Assembly: GCA_021325235.1 (NCBI GenBank)
Contig: JAJPHN010000025.1
Span: forward strand, 583,004-647,003
Direction of reading: 5' to 3'
DNA length: 64,000 bases
From: Terriglobia bacterium
Lineage (GTDB): Bacteria > Acidobacteriota > Terriglobia > Bryobacterales > Bryobacteraceae
The number at the start of each line of letters is the position of its first letter. Positions within the stretch are counted from its first letter, which is position 1. Position numbers and translations under genes: made by a program. Shown here piece by piece: positions 21,701 to 30,160 of the stretch. Under the pieces are notes generated by a model. The model saw only the letters and a list, made by a program, of their open reading frames with translations. It was not told the origin of the DNA and searched no databases.

Positions 21701-22440
21701 GGTCGAAAAATCTGACCGACACCAACGGCGGAACGCAGGACTTTCAGAACCGGCAACTCGAGTATGCCGTCGCGAGCGGGCTGCACTATCCGCACGTGGC
21801 GAAATTTACGATGATCTATAACTTGCCGATAGGTCCCAACGGGCTCATTCCTGTCACCGGCTGGAAAAATACGCTTTTCGGCGGATGGCTGCTGAGCGGC
21901 AATACGATCTATCAATCGGGCGATGTTCTTTCGATCAGCGATAGCTCAGCCGTGAACGGAATCTTCACGACAACGCGGCCCGACTATGTTTCCGGCCAGC
22001 CCGTGGCGCTTGGAAGCCCCGGCGGTTTCGATATCGCGAATCCGAACGGGCCAAGCGGGTCACAATACCTGAATCCGGCCGCTTTCGCGCGCGTGCCCAC
22101 CACTTGCAGCCTGGTAGCTCCGGGGCAGCCGTGCAACGGCATTGCTCTTCGTCCGGGCACTGCGCCGAGCACGCTGCCGAATATCCGCGGGCCGTGGCTT
22201 GCAAACGAGAGTCTCAGTTTGCAGAAGAATTTTCGGCTCGGCGAAAAGCGTGATATCCAGTTTCGGGCCGAGATGTTCAACCTGCTGAACCGCGCCGGCA
22301 AGGCGGATCCGGTCACCGATATCAACGATCCGAACTTCGGCAAGATTCTCGGGCCGGGCAGTGATTCGCAAAACATCGATTCGGATTCGTATTTCTATCA
22401 GCCCCGCGTGATACAACTCTCGCTGCGAGTTCATTTCTAA
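18757..22440 (+). CDS. TonB-dependent receptor, Oar-like, with carboxypeptidase-regulatory domain
   Basis: Outer-membrane active transporter or adhesin-type receptor, a family greatly expanded in Acidobacteriota. Order: signal peptide (MLGGRVCTLAFSLVAVAIG, cleavage near FGQ), a CarboxypepD_reg-like beta-sandwich (GSLTGTVTDPSGAAVPGV to about residue 110), a plug domain (about 120-250), then a large 22-strand-type barrel rich in Asn/Tyr/Gly ending in LSLRVHF with the terminal aromatic residue used by the Bam machinery. Length 1227 is normal. A TACTC/GAGTA inverted repeat at 18740-18754 lies just before the start and could affect ribosome access. Substrate unknown. Confidence 0.93.
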   Translation: MLGGRVCTLAFSLVAVAIGTAFGQQGSLGSLTGTVTDPSGAAVPGVVVTATNIATNVESKATTTSKGVYRIGGLIPGTYTLSTLKTGFDSAQIPAFEVHVAELVTVNIPLQVGRSSQAVTVNAEAPLVDASTSQLNHYVTPKELEDWPVPVTGDGERQLQDFVFKSLPGTTGETFIGSINGGQNFANEVVIDGISLGTFDTAELGPSMDAVGEFNLQTGAMSAQYGGGSTAVTNFSIKSGTNKLQGTVYTYIQNEALDANSFDNNAFGTPRPRQRLETYGGAIGGPVFIPKIYDGRNKTFFFVSDEQTQKNNFIYSGFTTLPTTDMMNGNFSKWLNPLYTQDPRSGSPAFTPDGTPVVDNLGRPVIFGQIYNPATARTVTAGAVDPVTGLTAIKTGLVRDPFPNNIIPTSMFDPVAVNYLKLPYTGAKYINGAVVNNVAKYANNQPVFNQNLFSMKIDEVINSNHRVSAYYTQVGRDRSNSGNATWSVPGANPLDTWDNQHNPGHIARISEDWTISAHMLNHLGYGYNRFTNEYTTPFYTKDWASTLGIQNTESFGFPTVSFSGPSSLGGGIDGIGNGSNGAGDVAQSSIFLEQFTLIHGGHTMQMGTEFRFYNENDVNVSGVGSFAFNNRQTDDGFGSLDYAGNAYASFLLGQVNTSGRAIAYTNAGFRRHMTGTFFQDDWKVTPHLTLNLGLRWEVMGGIDEVAGRMTRFDPAKPNPGADGRLGALDFASQDHIQSWEHTDWHLFSPRFGFAYARTQRFVFRGGYGINTQAPEGGPQLQFQGSPSIQGYNGQIQINHATHPTQYPDLPTFILSNPYPSFSGTLPNYDPSQANNQTPPQYIGVNGARVSYTQNYTLGFQYQVSPSTIADVNWVGNYTTRLNTGGSNGGDLGSMNYLPVSDIAKYGDALLDPLASHPNLPLPYAGFDSTQLVQQALVPYPQYPGGSVFEYDNHTGWSHYESLQVQVTRRVSSGFSILAAYTWSKNLTDTNGGTQDFQNRQLEYAVASGLHYPHVAKFTMIYNLPIGPNGLIPVTGWKNTLFGGWLLSGNTIYQSGDVLSISDSSAVNGIFTTTRPDYVSGQPVALGSPGGFDIANPNGPSGSQYLNPAAFARVPTTCSLVAPGQPCNGIALRPGTAPSTLPNIRGPWLANESLSLQKNFRLGEKRDIQFRAEMFNLLNRAGKADPVTDINDPNFGKILGPGSDSQNIDSDSYFYQPRVIQLSLRVHF

Positions 22441-22584
22441 GTAAATCCGCATCCCACTCATCTGGCGTTAATCCATATCGGCAGCCACCTTCAAAAGGGC
22501 GAGATCGTTTACTGCATCCGTCCTCTCGATCTGCGCTGGCACACTTGCGCCACCGGCCGGGACTTGCCATGCCGTTGCTCCAAA

Positions 22585-22620
22585 ATACAAAAGCTCTCGC
22601 TTTCGCGAGAGCTTTTGTAT
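22585..22620. terminator. Bidirectional hairpin terminator between the TonB receptor and ftsH
   Basis: A perfect 16-bp inverted repeat (ATACAAAAGCTCTCGC at 22585-22600 and its complement at 22605-22620) encloses a TTTC loop. It contains A/T-rich flanks on both sides (AAAAG inside the arms and CTTTTGTAT), so it can end the plus-strand receptor transcript and the minus-strand ftsH transcript, whose genes converge here. Confidence 0.8.
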
Positions 22621-22638
22621 CTGACGCCCTTCGATTTT

Positions 22639-24564
22639 CTACGCCGGTTGCGGACTACTTCCGCCAAGCAAGCCGGGTACCGGGCTCGGATGCGGCGCAA
22701 TCACCGTTCCGCCATCCTGCGGCGGCGGTGTCGTGCTCTGCGGCTTGGTAGAAGCCAGTTTCGGTAGCTCCTTGCCGTTGATCAGATCGAGCACTTCGTT
22801 GCCATCCAGCACTTCGCGCTCGAGCAGCGCTTCGGCAATCCGCTTCAGCGCGTCCGAACGCTCCTGGATGATCTGCTTGGCCGTGTTGTAGCCGTCTTCC
22901 ACCAGCTTGCGCACCTGCTGGTCGATTTTGATCGCGGTCTCTTCGCTGTAGTCCCGATGCTGCGCGATCTCGCGTCCGAGGAAGATCTGCTCGTCCTTCT
23001 TGCCGAAGCTCAAAGGCCCAAGCTCGCTCATGCCCCATTCGCAGACCATCTTGTGCGCCATCTCGGTCGCGCGCTCGATGTCGTTGCCCGCGCCCGTGGT
23101 CATCTGATCAAGAAACAGTTCCTCGGCAATCCGTCCGCCCATCAGAATCGCCAGCCGCGCTTCCAGGTCCTTCTTGTCGTGCGACAGTTTGTCGTCGATC
23201 GGCAGCTGCATCGTCAGACCGAGCGCCATGCCGCGCGGAATAATCGTGACTTTATGCAGCGGATCGGCATGCTCGAGCAGCGCCGCCACGATCGCGTGAC
23301 CCGCTTCGTGGTACGCCGTCATGCGCTTCTCTTTGTCGCTGATGATCATGCTCTTGCGCTCCACGCCCATCAGCACTTTATCCTTGGCCAGCTCGAAATC
23401 GTACTGTGTGACCACTTTGCGGTTCTGCCGTGCCGCCACCAGTGCCGCTTCGTTCACCAGATTGGCCAGATCCGCTCCGGCAAAGCCCGGCGTACCGCGC
23501 GCGATCACCGACAGATCGACATCATCGCCCAGCGGCGTCTTTTTCGTATGGACTTTGAGGATGCTCTCGCGCCCGCGCACATCCGGCCGGTCCACCACCA
23601 CCCGCCGGTCGAAACGGCCAGGCCGCAGCAGCGCCGGATCGAGCACATCCGGACGGTTCGTCGCCGCCACGAGAATCACACCTTCATTCGATTCGAAGCC
23701 GTCCATCTCCACCAACAACTGGTTCAGCGTCTGCTCGCGCTCATCATGACCGCCGCCCAGGCCCGCACCGCGATGCCGGCCAACCGCGTCGATTTCGTCG
23801 ATGAAAATAATGCACGGCGCATTCTTCTTGCCCTGCTCGAACAGATCGCGTACGCGGCTCGCGCCCACGCCGACGAACATCTCGACGAAGTCCGAACCCG
23901 AAATCGAGAAGAACGGAACATTTGCCTCGCCCGCAATAGCGCGCGCCAGCAACGTCTTGCCCGTTCCCGGAGGCCCGATCAGCAGCACGCCTTTCGGGAT
24001 GCGCCCGCCGAGCTTCTGAAATTTCTGCGGTTCGCGCAGAAATTCGATAATTTCCTGCAACTCTTCCTTGGCTTCCTCAACCCCCGCGACGTCCTTGAAG
24101 GTCACCTTCTTCTGCTGCGAAGAATGCAGCCGCGCCCGGCTCTTACCAAAGCTCAGCGCCTTATTGCCGCCGCTCTGCATCTGCCGCATCATGAAGATCC
24201 AGAGGCCAAGCAGAATCAGCACGGGAACCGCATTGAACAGAATGCTGATCCAGCCGCTGCCGGTCGAATCCTTCCAGGTGTATTTGACGTTCTTTTCCTG
24301 CAGCAGCTTGTAAATGTCCGGATAGTTCGGCGGAATCACCGTATGGAACGGCCGCGAAATGCCGTTTTCCACCATCGTGCCCTGCACATCGGTGCCGGTA
24401 ATGTTGGCATCCTTGATCTTGCCGTCCTGAATGCTGCTGACAAAATCGTAAGCTGACAGGTTCTGCGGCGTCGGGCCGCGGCCGGTCTTCACAGCCATAT
24501 AAACCAGCACGATCGCGCAGATTATGACCACCCAAAATACAGCGGTCTTTACATTGGAACTCAT
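22639..24564 (-). CDS. ftsH: ATP-dependent zinc metalloprotease FtsH
   Basis: Membrane-anchored AAA+ protease for membrane and soluble proteins. Residues 7-25 and about 108-127 are the two membrane helices around a periplasmic domain; the AAA+ module has Walker A GPPGTGKT (about 202), pore [12 protein letters not shown], Walker [13 protein letters not shown] and SRH motif RPGRFDRR; the M41 protease has HEAGH (about 425) and the third zinc ligand Asp in the later helical region. The C-terminal 30 residues are Pro/Gly-rich. Length 641 is usual. tilS lies upstream on the same strand with a 130-nt gap, the classical tilS-ftsH order. Confidence 0.98.
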   Translation of the reverse strand: MSSNVKTAVFWVVIICAIVLVYMAVKTGRGPTPQNLSAYDFVSSIQDGKIKDANITGTDVQGTMVENGISRPFHTVIPPNYPDIYKLLQEKNVKYTWKDSTGSGWISILFNAVPVLILLGLWIFMMRQMQSGGNKALSFGKSRARLHSSQQKKVTFKDVAGVEEAKEELQEIIEFLREPQKFQKLGGRIPKGVLLIGPPGTGKTLLARAIAGEANVPFFSISGSDFVEMFVGVGASRVRDLFEQGKKNAPCIIFIDEIDAVGRHRGAGLGGGHDEREQTLNQLLVEMDGFESNEGVILVAATNRPDVLDPALLRPGRFDRRVVVDRPDVRGRESILKVHTKKTPLGDDVDLSVIARGTPGFAGADLANLVNEAALVAARQNRKVVTQYDFELAKDKVLMGVERKSMIISDKEKRMTAYHEAGHAIVAALLEHADPLHKVTIIPRGMALGLTMQLPIDDKLSHDKKDLEARLAILMGGRIAEELFLDQMTTGAGNDIERATEMAHKMVCEWGMSELGPLSFGKKDEQIFLGREIAQHRDYSEETAIKIDQQVRKLVEDGYNTAKQIIQERSDALKRIAEALLEREVLDGNEVLDLINGKELPKLASTKPQSTTPPPQDGGTVIAPHPSPVPGLLGGSSPQPA

Positions 24565-24694
24565 GAACTCACCTTCTTCTGGCTTACCAGCAGCCAGATC
24601 CGGACGCCGCTTGGAGAAACCAACACGGAAACCGGGTACTCCCTCATCTTTAATGACGTCAATCGGCTCGGTTTCGATTCATTAACGGCCAAAA

Positions 24695-26083
24695 CTACTC
24701 TCCCGTGCGATACGTCAGAAGCAGCGCATCCGGCCCGCCCGCCGAGGCGAAATCCCGAGCCACGCCAAAGGTTCGGGTCCAGATGATCCGATCGCCTGAG
24801 ACCACAACCGGCCAATGCCGGCGCTCCCACAGTTTAATGTGGTGCTCCTGAAACAAATTCTTAATCTTTTCCGCGCTACGATGCCCCGATCGCTGCAGCT
24901 CGTCTCCCGGTTCCCAGTTGCGGACCCGCAGCAGCTGCCCGAGCGCCTGTTCTGCCAGAAATACCTGCTCGACCCCAGACTCCTTCTTGAACGTATCACA
25001 AACCGGTAACCCGGGCGCGCTCCGGGCCACGCAGATTTCTCCGGCGCCGGCCGGCAAACGCTGCCATTCCTGCAATTTGAGCTGAAATTGATAGCCCCGG
25101 GGTTCTTCGCCTAGCCGGCCGGCCGGCATCAGCAGCAGCCCGTCATACGAACGCAGCGCATCGGCTCCCGGCACGATCACCCGGTCGTGCCCCTCTTCAG
25201 AGCCACAGAGCGCCAGCACGGCTTCCACGTGTTCAAAGTCCAAACCGCGCATTTTTGCCGAACGAACTTCGGCGAGCGCGCGCCGGATCAGCCGCCGGCG
25301 TAGAGCCAGGTGCAGGCTGTTCAGATGGTCGACTTGAAAAAACGAACCCAACCGAGTTCGTTTGGTAAAAATCGGGTAAATTCGCTCAACTTCTTCATTC
25401 CAATACTCTTCTTCACCTTGCAGAAGCTCCGCAGTACCCGCCAGAACGGCTTCGAGGTTGGGATTGAACTCGCTGGCGAGCGTGGGCAGGACAACATTCC
25501 GGATCCGGTTGCGGGTGAAGCGCGGGTCGGCGTTGGAGGAGTCCTCGCGCCAGCGGAGCCCGTGGGCCCGGGCCCACTCCCGGACTTCGTTGCGGCTGAA
25601 CGAGAGCAGAGGGCGCATAAATCCTTCGGGCGTGACCGGGCGGATGGCGGCGAGCCCCGCGGGACCGGCGCCTCGCAGGAAGCGATGGAGGACGGTTTCG
25701 GCCTGGTCGCTGCGGGTGTGGCCGAGCGCGATCCGGTCGAAGCCATGGGAGAGAAAGAATCGGCGACGGAGCTGGCGGGTTTCCTGCTCCAGGTTGTCCT
25801 CGCCCGAAGGTTCGAGGCGGGCTGCCAGCAGCGGCAGTCCGGCCGCGCGCGCCAGTTCGGCCACAAACTCCTGGTCGGCATCGGATTCCGCTCCGCGCAG
25901 CCCATGATTGACGTGCAAGACGGTCAGTTTCGCCGCAAAGCGCGAAGCACACTGCCGCAGCAGCTCCAGCAGTACCACCGAATCGGCACCGCCCGAAACG
26001 GCCACACCCAGGCGCGCCCCGGCAGGAAGCATGCTATGCCGCTCCAGATTGCGGACGAAATGCTGCGCAACGCTTTCGCTCAA
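24695..26083 (-). CDS. tilS: tRNA(Ile)-lysidine synthetase
   Basis: ATP-dependent enzyme that converts C34 of tRNA-Ile2(CAU) to lysidine so that it reads AUA and is charged with Ile. The N-terminal PP-loop motif SGGADSVVLLELL (residues 30-42) and HVNHGLRGAESDADQEF are diagnostic, as is LGHTRSDQAET. The C-terminal TilS substrate-binding domain ends near IWTRTFGVARDF. Length 462. The substrate tRNA is encoded in this window at 35317-35389. It is upstream of ftsH on the same strand. Confidence 0.96.
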   Translation of the reverse strand: MSESVAQHFVRNLERHSMLPAGARLGVAVSGGADSVVLLELLRQCASRFAAKLTVLHVNHGLRGAESDADQEFVAELARAAGLPLLAARLEPSGEDNLEQETRQLRRRFFLSHGFDRIALGHTRSDQAETVLHRFLRGAGPAGLAAIRPVTPEGFMRPLLSFSRNEVREWARAHGLRWREDSSNADPRFTRNRIRNVVLPTLASEFNPNLEAVLAGTAELLQGEEEYWNEEVERIYPIFTKRTRLGSFFQVDHLNSLHLALRRRLIRRALAEVRSAKMRGLDFEHVEAVLALCGSEEGHDRVIVPGADALRSYDGLLLMPAGRLGEEPRGYQFQLKLQEWQRLPAGAGEICVARSAPGLPVCDTFKKESGVEQVFLAEQALGQLLRVRNWEPGDELQRSGHRSAEKIKNLFQEHHIKLWERRHWPVVVSGDRIIWTRTFGVARDFASAGGPDALLLTYRTGE

Positions 26084-26129
26084 AGTTCGATTTTAGGCGC
26101 GCCCATTTTGCTACTCTGACGCACACACC

Positions 26130-27149
26130 TTGCTTCGCTCTGCAAAATGGTCGGTCCCGAGCCTCGCTGCTCTGCTGTGCCAAACGCTCTCGGCGAGTGA
26201 CGCGATTGAGGGTCGGGTTCAGAATCATGAGGTCTGGCTCACCCACGACGGCCGATCAGTGCAACTCACCGATGATGGCCGCACGAAGGCGAGAGCGGAG
26301 CTATCCAGCGCCCGTGATCGTGTCGCTTATTACGAGGTATGTCCTGAAAGCGAGGCCTGTACACCATCCGTGATCATTCTGGATCTGGCCGGAAGACGTC
26401 TCCAGAGCTTCACACCGACAATCGAGGGAACTTTCTCTCAGAGGCCCGAGCCGTGTGCCAGCATTCTGAGCATCTCGTGGCTTTCGGACAGCAGCATCGG
26501 AGTCGAGTGCCATATCAATCCATCGCTCAGTGCCTTCATGGAAATTGACCTCAGAACCGGAAAGCACCTCCGCGACCTTGCCGGATTCGGTTTCACGCCC
26601 TCGCCCGACCGCAAATGGATCGCGCACGTCGCACCCATGATGCACTTTGCTCCGCCGTATGCGAAGAGCTACTATCTGCAACTGAACCAGCTTACCGTTT
26701 ATCCGCTGCCAGGGAATGCAAAGCCGATGCGGAATCCGGGATTCGAGAGGCCTTTAGACGTAGTTCAGAAGGACGGCAAGATTTACAGAAACATACACGG
26801 ATTTGGGCCGCGCTTTGCCTGGTCTCCAGACTCGCGCCGGGTCGCGTTTGCGGACTGTGTATTCGACTGGGTCATTACCGGCGGCCCCGATCCTGGCGGC
26901 AATCCGATCGGAGCAGAGCGAAACCGGAAGTGCTCCATCACAGTCGTGGCCGTTAGCGGCCTCCGCACCTCCATTGATCTGCCAAAGTTGCCCGTCGAGG
27001 CGATTGAAGATGCGCAGCTCTCGTGGCTAGATGCGACGACTTTGCGGATTCAAACGGAGAGAGGCGAATACCGCCGCCGCATTCCGGAGCCTGCCCCGGA
27101 AAACGGAGTTCGAATCGGGGTTGATGGTGCGGGTAAAAACTTACATTGA
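26130..27149 (+). CDS. Secreted beta-propeller-like protein of unknown function
   Basis: The 339-residue product starts at TTG 26130, with a short hydrophobic leader (VPSLAALLCQTLSAS) that looks like a signal peptide. The body has repeating strands with WLTHDGRSVQLTDDG, FTPSPDRKWIAHV and FAWSPDSRRVAFADC, the SPDGxxIA-type pattern of TolB/WD40-like propeller blades. It begins 47 nt from the divergent tilS start. Several Cys pairs suit a periplasmic or extracellular location. I cannot assign a ligand or enzymatic role. Confidence 0.6.
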   Translation: MLRSAKWSVPSLAALLCQTLSASDAIEGRVQNHEVWLTHDGRSVQLTDDGRTKARAELSSARDRVAYYEVCPESEACTPSVIILDLAGRRLQSFTPTIEGTFSQRPEPCASILSISWLSDSSIGVECHINPSLSAFMEIDLRTGKHLRDLAGFGFTPSPDRKWIAHVAPMMHFAPPYAKSYYLQLNQLTVYPLPGNAKPMRNPGFERPLDVVQKDGKIYRNIHGFGPRFAWSPDSRRVAFADCVFDWVITGGPDPGGNPIGAERNRKCSITVVAVSGLRTSIDLPKLPVEAIEDAQLSWLDATTLRIQTERGEYRRRIPEPAPENGVRIGVDGAGKNLH

Positions 27150-27180
27150 CGGCTCGAATGGCCGGGAGTAGCCTGTAGAC

Positions 27181-27771
27181 ATGGAGCCGAGCGTCGAGAC
27201 CTTCGTGCCCTCGCGGCTGTATTCCCGCGTGGGCTGGGCTGCCGTAGCCGGGACGGCCATCTCGGTTTTATGCGGCTTTCGGGCTCCGCTGGCGTTGATC
27301 CCGGGGTTTCTGTGCGGCGCGACGGCGCTGGTGGTGTTCTGGCTTGCGGCGCGGCCTCCCATCCGGATAGCCGAAACGCAATTTAATGTCGGGGAGCGGG
27401 CGGTCGCCTGGCGCGAGGTGCGCGAGCTCAACAGTAGCCGCTTTCTTTCACCGCTCATCCTCAAAATACGGCTCACCAACAATCGCAAATTGTTGCTGAT
27501 CTATCCGGGAGAGCCGGAGCGCATCGAGCAGTTACTGTTTCATCTGCGCAAGCATTCCGAAATGGCTACCTTTGATGGTGTGGCGCACCGCGATTACTGG
27601 ACCTGGCTCAACCTGAACGGCTCCAAGAGCGAAAATCCGGTGCTCGAGCAGCCCGTGCGCATGATCAGCGCCGAAGAAGAAGACGAGATCGAGCGCATGT
27701 ATCAGAAGCTGAAGACCGTTGGCCGGCTCGATTCGCGCGTGGAAAGCTCGAACAGTTCCGAAGAGGACTAG
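27181..27771 (+). CDS. Membrane protein with two N-terminal helices and PH-like cytoplasmic domain
   Basis: Unrecognised. Residues about 17-32 and 36-58 form a hydrophobic hairpin, followed by a soluble region (IRIAETQFNVGERAVAWREV, then ILKIRLTNNRKLLLIYPGEP) whose pattern resembles bacterial PH-domain membrane proteins. The C-terminal 45 residues are acidic and probably disordered (ends SSNSSEED). The stop codon directly abuts the start of the DUF218 gene, so the two are likely translated together. Confidence 0.6.
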   Translation: MEPSVETFVPSRLYSRVGWAAVAGTAISVLCGFRAPLALIPGFLCGATALVVFWLAARPPIRIAETQFNVGERAVAWREVRELNSSRFLSPLILKIRLTNNRKLLLIYPGEPERIEQLLFHLRKHSEMATFDGVAHRDYWTWLNLNGSKSENPVLEQPVRMISAEEEDEIERMYQKLKTVGRLDSRVESSNSSEED

Positions 27772-28416
27772 CTGAGTTCCGCAACCCTTCCGCCTCCCGC
27801 CCGCGCGAGGCGCTCGCCTCACCGGCTGTTTCTTCTCACCCTGGGAATAGTAGCGGCACTCGCCGCCTCCGCTTTCCTCTTTCGAGACCCGATCCTGCGT
27901 GCACTCGCCGCACCGCTGGTGGAAGACGATGGGGCGCAGAAAGCCGACTGTATTCTGGTGTTGGGCGGCGATGGTTTCGGGTGTCGCATCGTCAAGGCCG
28001 GCCAACTTGCCGAGCAGGGGTACGCGCCCTACGTACTGGTCGACGGTCCGAGAATGTTGATGGGCCACGAAACGGATCAGACCATCGCCTACGCAGTGGG
28101 GAAGGGCTTTCCGGCGAGCCTGTTTCGCGCAGTGCCGCTGCCCAATCCAATCGATTCCACCAGCGAGGAATCCGAGTACGTGGCGAACAACGTCCTGCGG
28201 CCGCAGCATGTTCATAAGGTGCTGCTGGTGACCAGCAACTATCACACGCGCCGGGCGGCGCGCATTCTCCGGCGAGCGGCTCCCTGGTTGGCGGTCGACG
28301 TGGTTCCGGCACCCGATCCGTACTTCAAATTCGATGGCTGGTGGAAGACGCGCGACGGCAAAAAGACGTTCCTGTTCGAATGGATGAAGACGATTTCGGA
28401 GTGGTGGGGCGATTAG
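27772..28416 (+). CDS. DUF218/YdcF-like family protein, probable CTG start
   Basis: Membrane-anchored member of the ElyC/SanA/YdcF family, some of which act in envelope polysaccharide metabolism. Core motifs: ADCILVLGGD, YVLVDGP, NPIDSTSEESEYVANN and LLVTSNYHTRRAARIL. The first ATG/GTG/TTG in frame is GTG 27919, which would remove the N-terminal transmembrane helix. In-frame codons upstream encode an Arg/Pro-rich head and a clear hydrophobic helix (LFLLTLGIVAALAASAFLF), back to CTG 27772 right after the upstream stop, with GAAGAGGA 4 nt before it. I therefore place the start at CTG 27772 (214 residues). The next gene starts 2 nt after the stop. Confidence 0.7.
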   Translation: MSSATLPPPARARRSPHRLFLLTLGIVAALAASAFLFRDPILRALAAPLVEDDGAQKADCILVLGGDGFGCRIVKAGQLAEQGYAPYVLVDGPRMLMGHETDQTIAYAVGKGFPASLFRAVPLPNPIDSTSEESEYVANNVLRPQHVHKVLLVTSNYHTRRAARILRRAAPWLAVDVVPAPDPYFKFDGWWKTRDGKKTFLFEWMKTISEWWGD

Positions 28417-28417
28417 G

Positions 28418-30160
28418 ATGCTGAAACCACTCGCTACACTCTGGCCCTATCTGAAACGCTATCGGGGCGGCCTCGCGCTCGGCATCGGCGCCCTGCTGAT
28501 GAAAGACGTACTTGCCGCGGCACTGCCCATTGTGCTCAAGTACGGCGTGGATTCGCTCACGCGCGGCTTCACGATTCGGGTGGTGTTGCAGCTTGCCGGG
28601 TTGCTGATCGGGCTCTCGCTGGTTAAAGGCGTTTTCCAGTATTTCATGCGCGTGATTATCATCGGCATTTCGCGCGACATCGAGTTCGATTTGCGTAACG
28701 ATCTCTTCGCGCACCTGGTCGAGCTTTCGCAGGATTTTTACAACCGCTACCGCACCGGCGACATCATGGCGCGCACCACCAACGATCTGAACGCGGTACG
28801 CATGATGCTCGGGCCGGGCATTATGTACTGCACGGAAACGACTGTGCTGCTGGTGCTATCGGTCGCCGTGATGGTGCACACGGATTGGCGCCTGACGCTG
28901 TTTGCATTAATTCCGGCGCCATTCGTTTCCGTTGCGGTGGTCTTCTTCGGACGCCGCATTCACGCGCGCTTCGAACATATTCAGAAGATGTTTTCCGATA
29001 TCAGCAGCCGCGTGCAGGAAAATCTCGCAGGAGTGCGCGTGGTGCGGGCCTACGCGCAGGAGAAAGCGGAAGTCGAGCAGTTCGAAATGCTGAACCGCGA
29101 TTATGTTCGCGAGAACATCGGACTCGCGCGCATTCAGGGACTCTTTATGCCGCTGCTACAGGCGCTGATCGGCGTCACGTTCCTGCTCGTTCTGTGGGGC
29201 GGCGGCCGGCAGTTGCTGGCGGGCAAAATCAGTCTGGGAAGCTTCGTGATGTTCAACACCTATATGGGCATGCTGATCTGGCCCATGATCGCGTTTGGCT
29301 GGGTGGTGAACCTGATGCAGCGCGGTACGGCGTCGCTCGACCGCATCAATCAGATGCTGCATGAGCGGCCTTCCATCGAGAAGCCGGCGGGCGCGGCAGC
29401 CGATCCGCGCGCCTATGCGCCCGAAATCCGCTTTCGCGATGTGAGCGTAACGCATGGCGGACGAAAAGCCCTCGATGGAATCGACCTGACGATCGAAGCG
29501 GGCGAGACCGTGGCGATTGTGGGGCACACCGGCAGCGGAAAAACGACGCTGGTGAGCCTTATTCCGCGTCTGTTTGATCCGAGCGGCGGTGTTGTCGAAA
29601 TCGGCGGCGAGGATGCGCGCGCCTTCGACCCGAAAGAGCTGCGGCGCGAGATCGGATTCGTCCCGCAGGAGACGTTTCTGTTCAGCGCCACACTGGCCGA
29701 GAACATTGCCTGGGGCGTCGAAGGCGCGAGCGAAGAGCAGATCCGCTGGGCCGCCGATGTGGCCGGGTTGTCAAGCGATGTCGAAACCTTTCCCGATGGC
29801 TTGCATACCATCATCGGCGAGCGCGGCCTCACGTTATCTGGAGGCCAGAAGCAGCGCACCGCTATCGCGCGCGCGATTCTGCGCAATCCGCGTATTCTGA
29901 TCCTGGACGATGCGCTCTCGAGCGTGGACACCGTAACAGAAGAAAAAATTCTGCAGGGACTCGCCGGGGTGATGCGCGACCGGACTACGATTCTCATCTC
30001 GCATCGCGTCTCCACCGTGCAAAACGCGGATCGGATCATTGTGCTCAGCCACGGGCGTATTGTAGAAAGCGGCACGCATTCCGAGTTGCAGGCGCTCGGC
30101 GGATATTACGCCGAGCTCTATGAAAAGCAATTGCTCGAAGAAGAACTGGAGGCGATCTGA
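28418..30160 (+). CDS. ABC exporter, half-transporter with fused permease and ATPase (MsbA/LmrA-like)
   Basis: Inner-membrane ATP-driven exporter of lipids, peptides or drugs. Residues 1-310 hold the six-helix exporter domain; the nucleotide-binding domain has Walker A GHTGSGKTT (about 369), Q-loop FVPQETFLF, signature LSGGQKQR (about 478), Walker B ILILDDALSSVD (about 500) and the switch His in ISHRVST. The residue after the Walker B Asp is Asp instead of the catalytic Glu, as in the degenerate site of some heterodimeric exporters. Length 580. The stop shares a base with the start of the next gene (TGATG). Confidence 0.92.
   Translation: MLKPLATLWPYLKRYRGGLALGIGALLMKDVLAAALPIVLKYGVDSLTRGFTIRVVLQLAGLLIGLSLVKGVFQYFMRVIIIGISRDIEFDLRNDLFAHLVELSQDFYNRYRTGDIMARTTNDLNAVRMMLGPGIMYCTETTVLLVLSVAVMVHTDWRLTLFALIPAPFVSVAVVFFGRRIHARFEHIQKMFSDISSRVQENLAGVRVVRAYAQEKAEVEQFEMLNRDYVRENIGLARIQGLFMPLLQALIGVTFLLVLWGGGRQLLAGKISLGSFVMFNTYMGMLIWPMIAFGWVVNLMQRGTASLDRINQMLHERPSIEKPAGAAADPRAYAPEIRFRDVSVTHGGRKALDGIDLTIEAGETVAIVGHTGSGKTTLVSLIPRLFDPSGGVVEIGGEDARAFDPKELRREIGFVPQETFLFSATLAENIAWGVEGASEEQIRWAADVAGLSSDVETFPDGLHTIIGERGLTLSGGQKQRTAIARAILRNPRILILDDALSSVDTVTEEKILQGLAGVMRDRTTILISHRVSTVQNADRIIVLSHGRIVESGTHSELQALGGYYAELYEKQLLEEELEAI

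Noticed and set aside
22957..24456. 499-residue open frame opposite ftsH
   Set aside because: Arg/His-rich translation without family motifs; a frame shadow caused by high GC on top of a certain FtsH gene.
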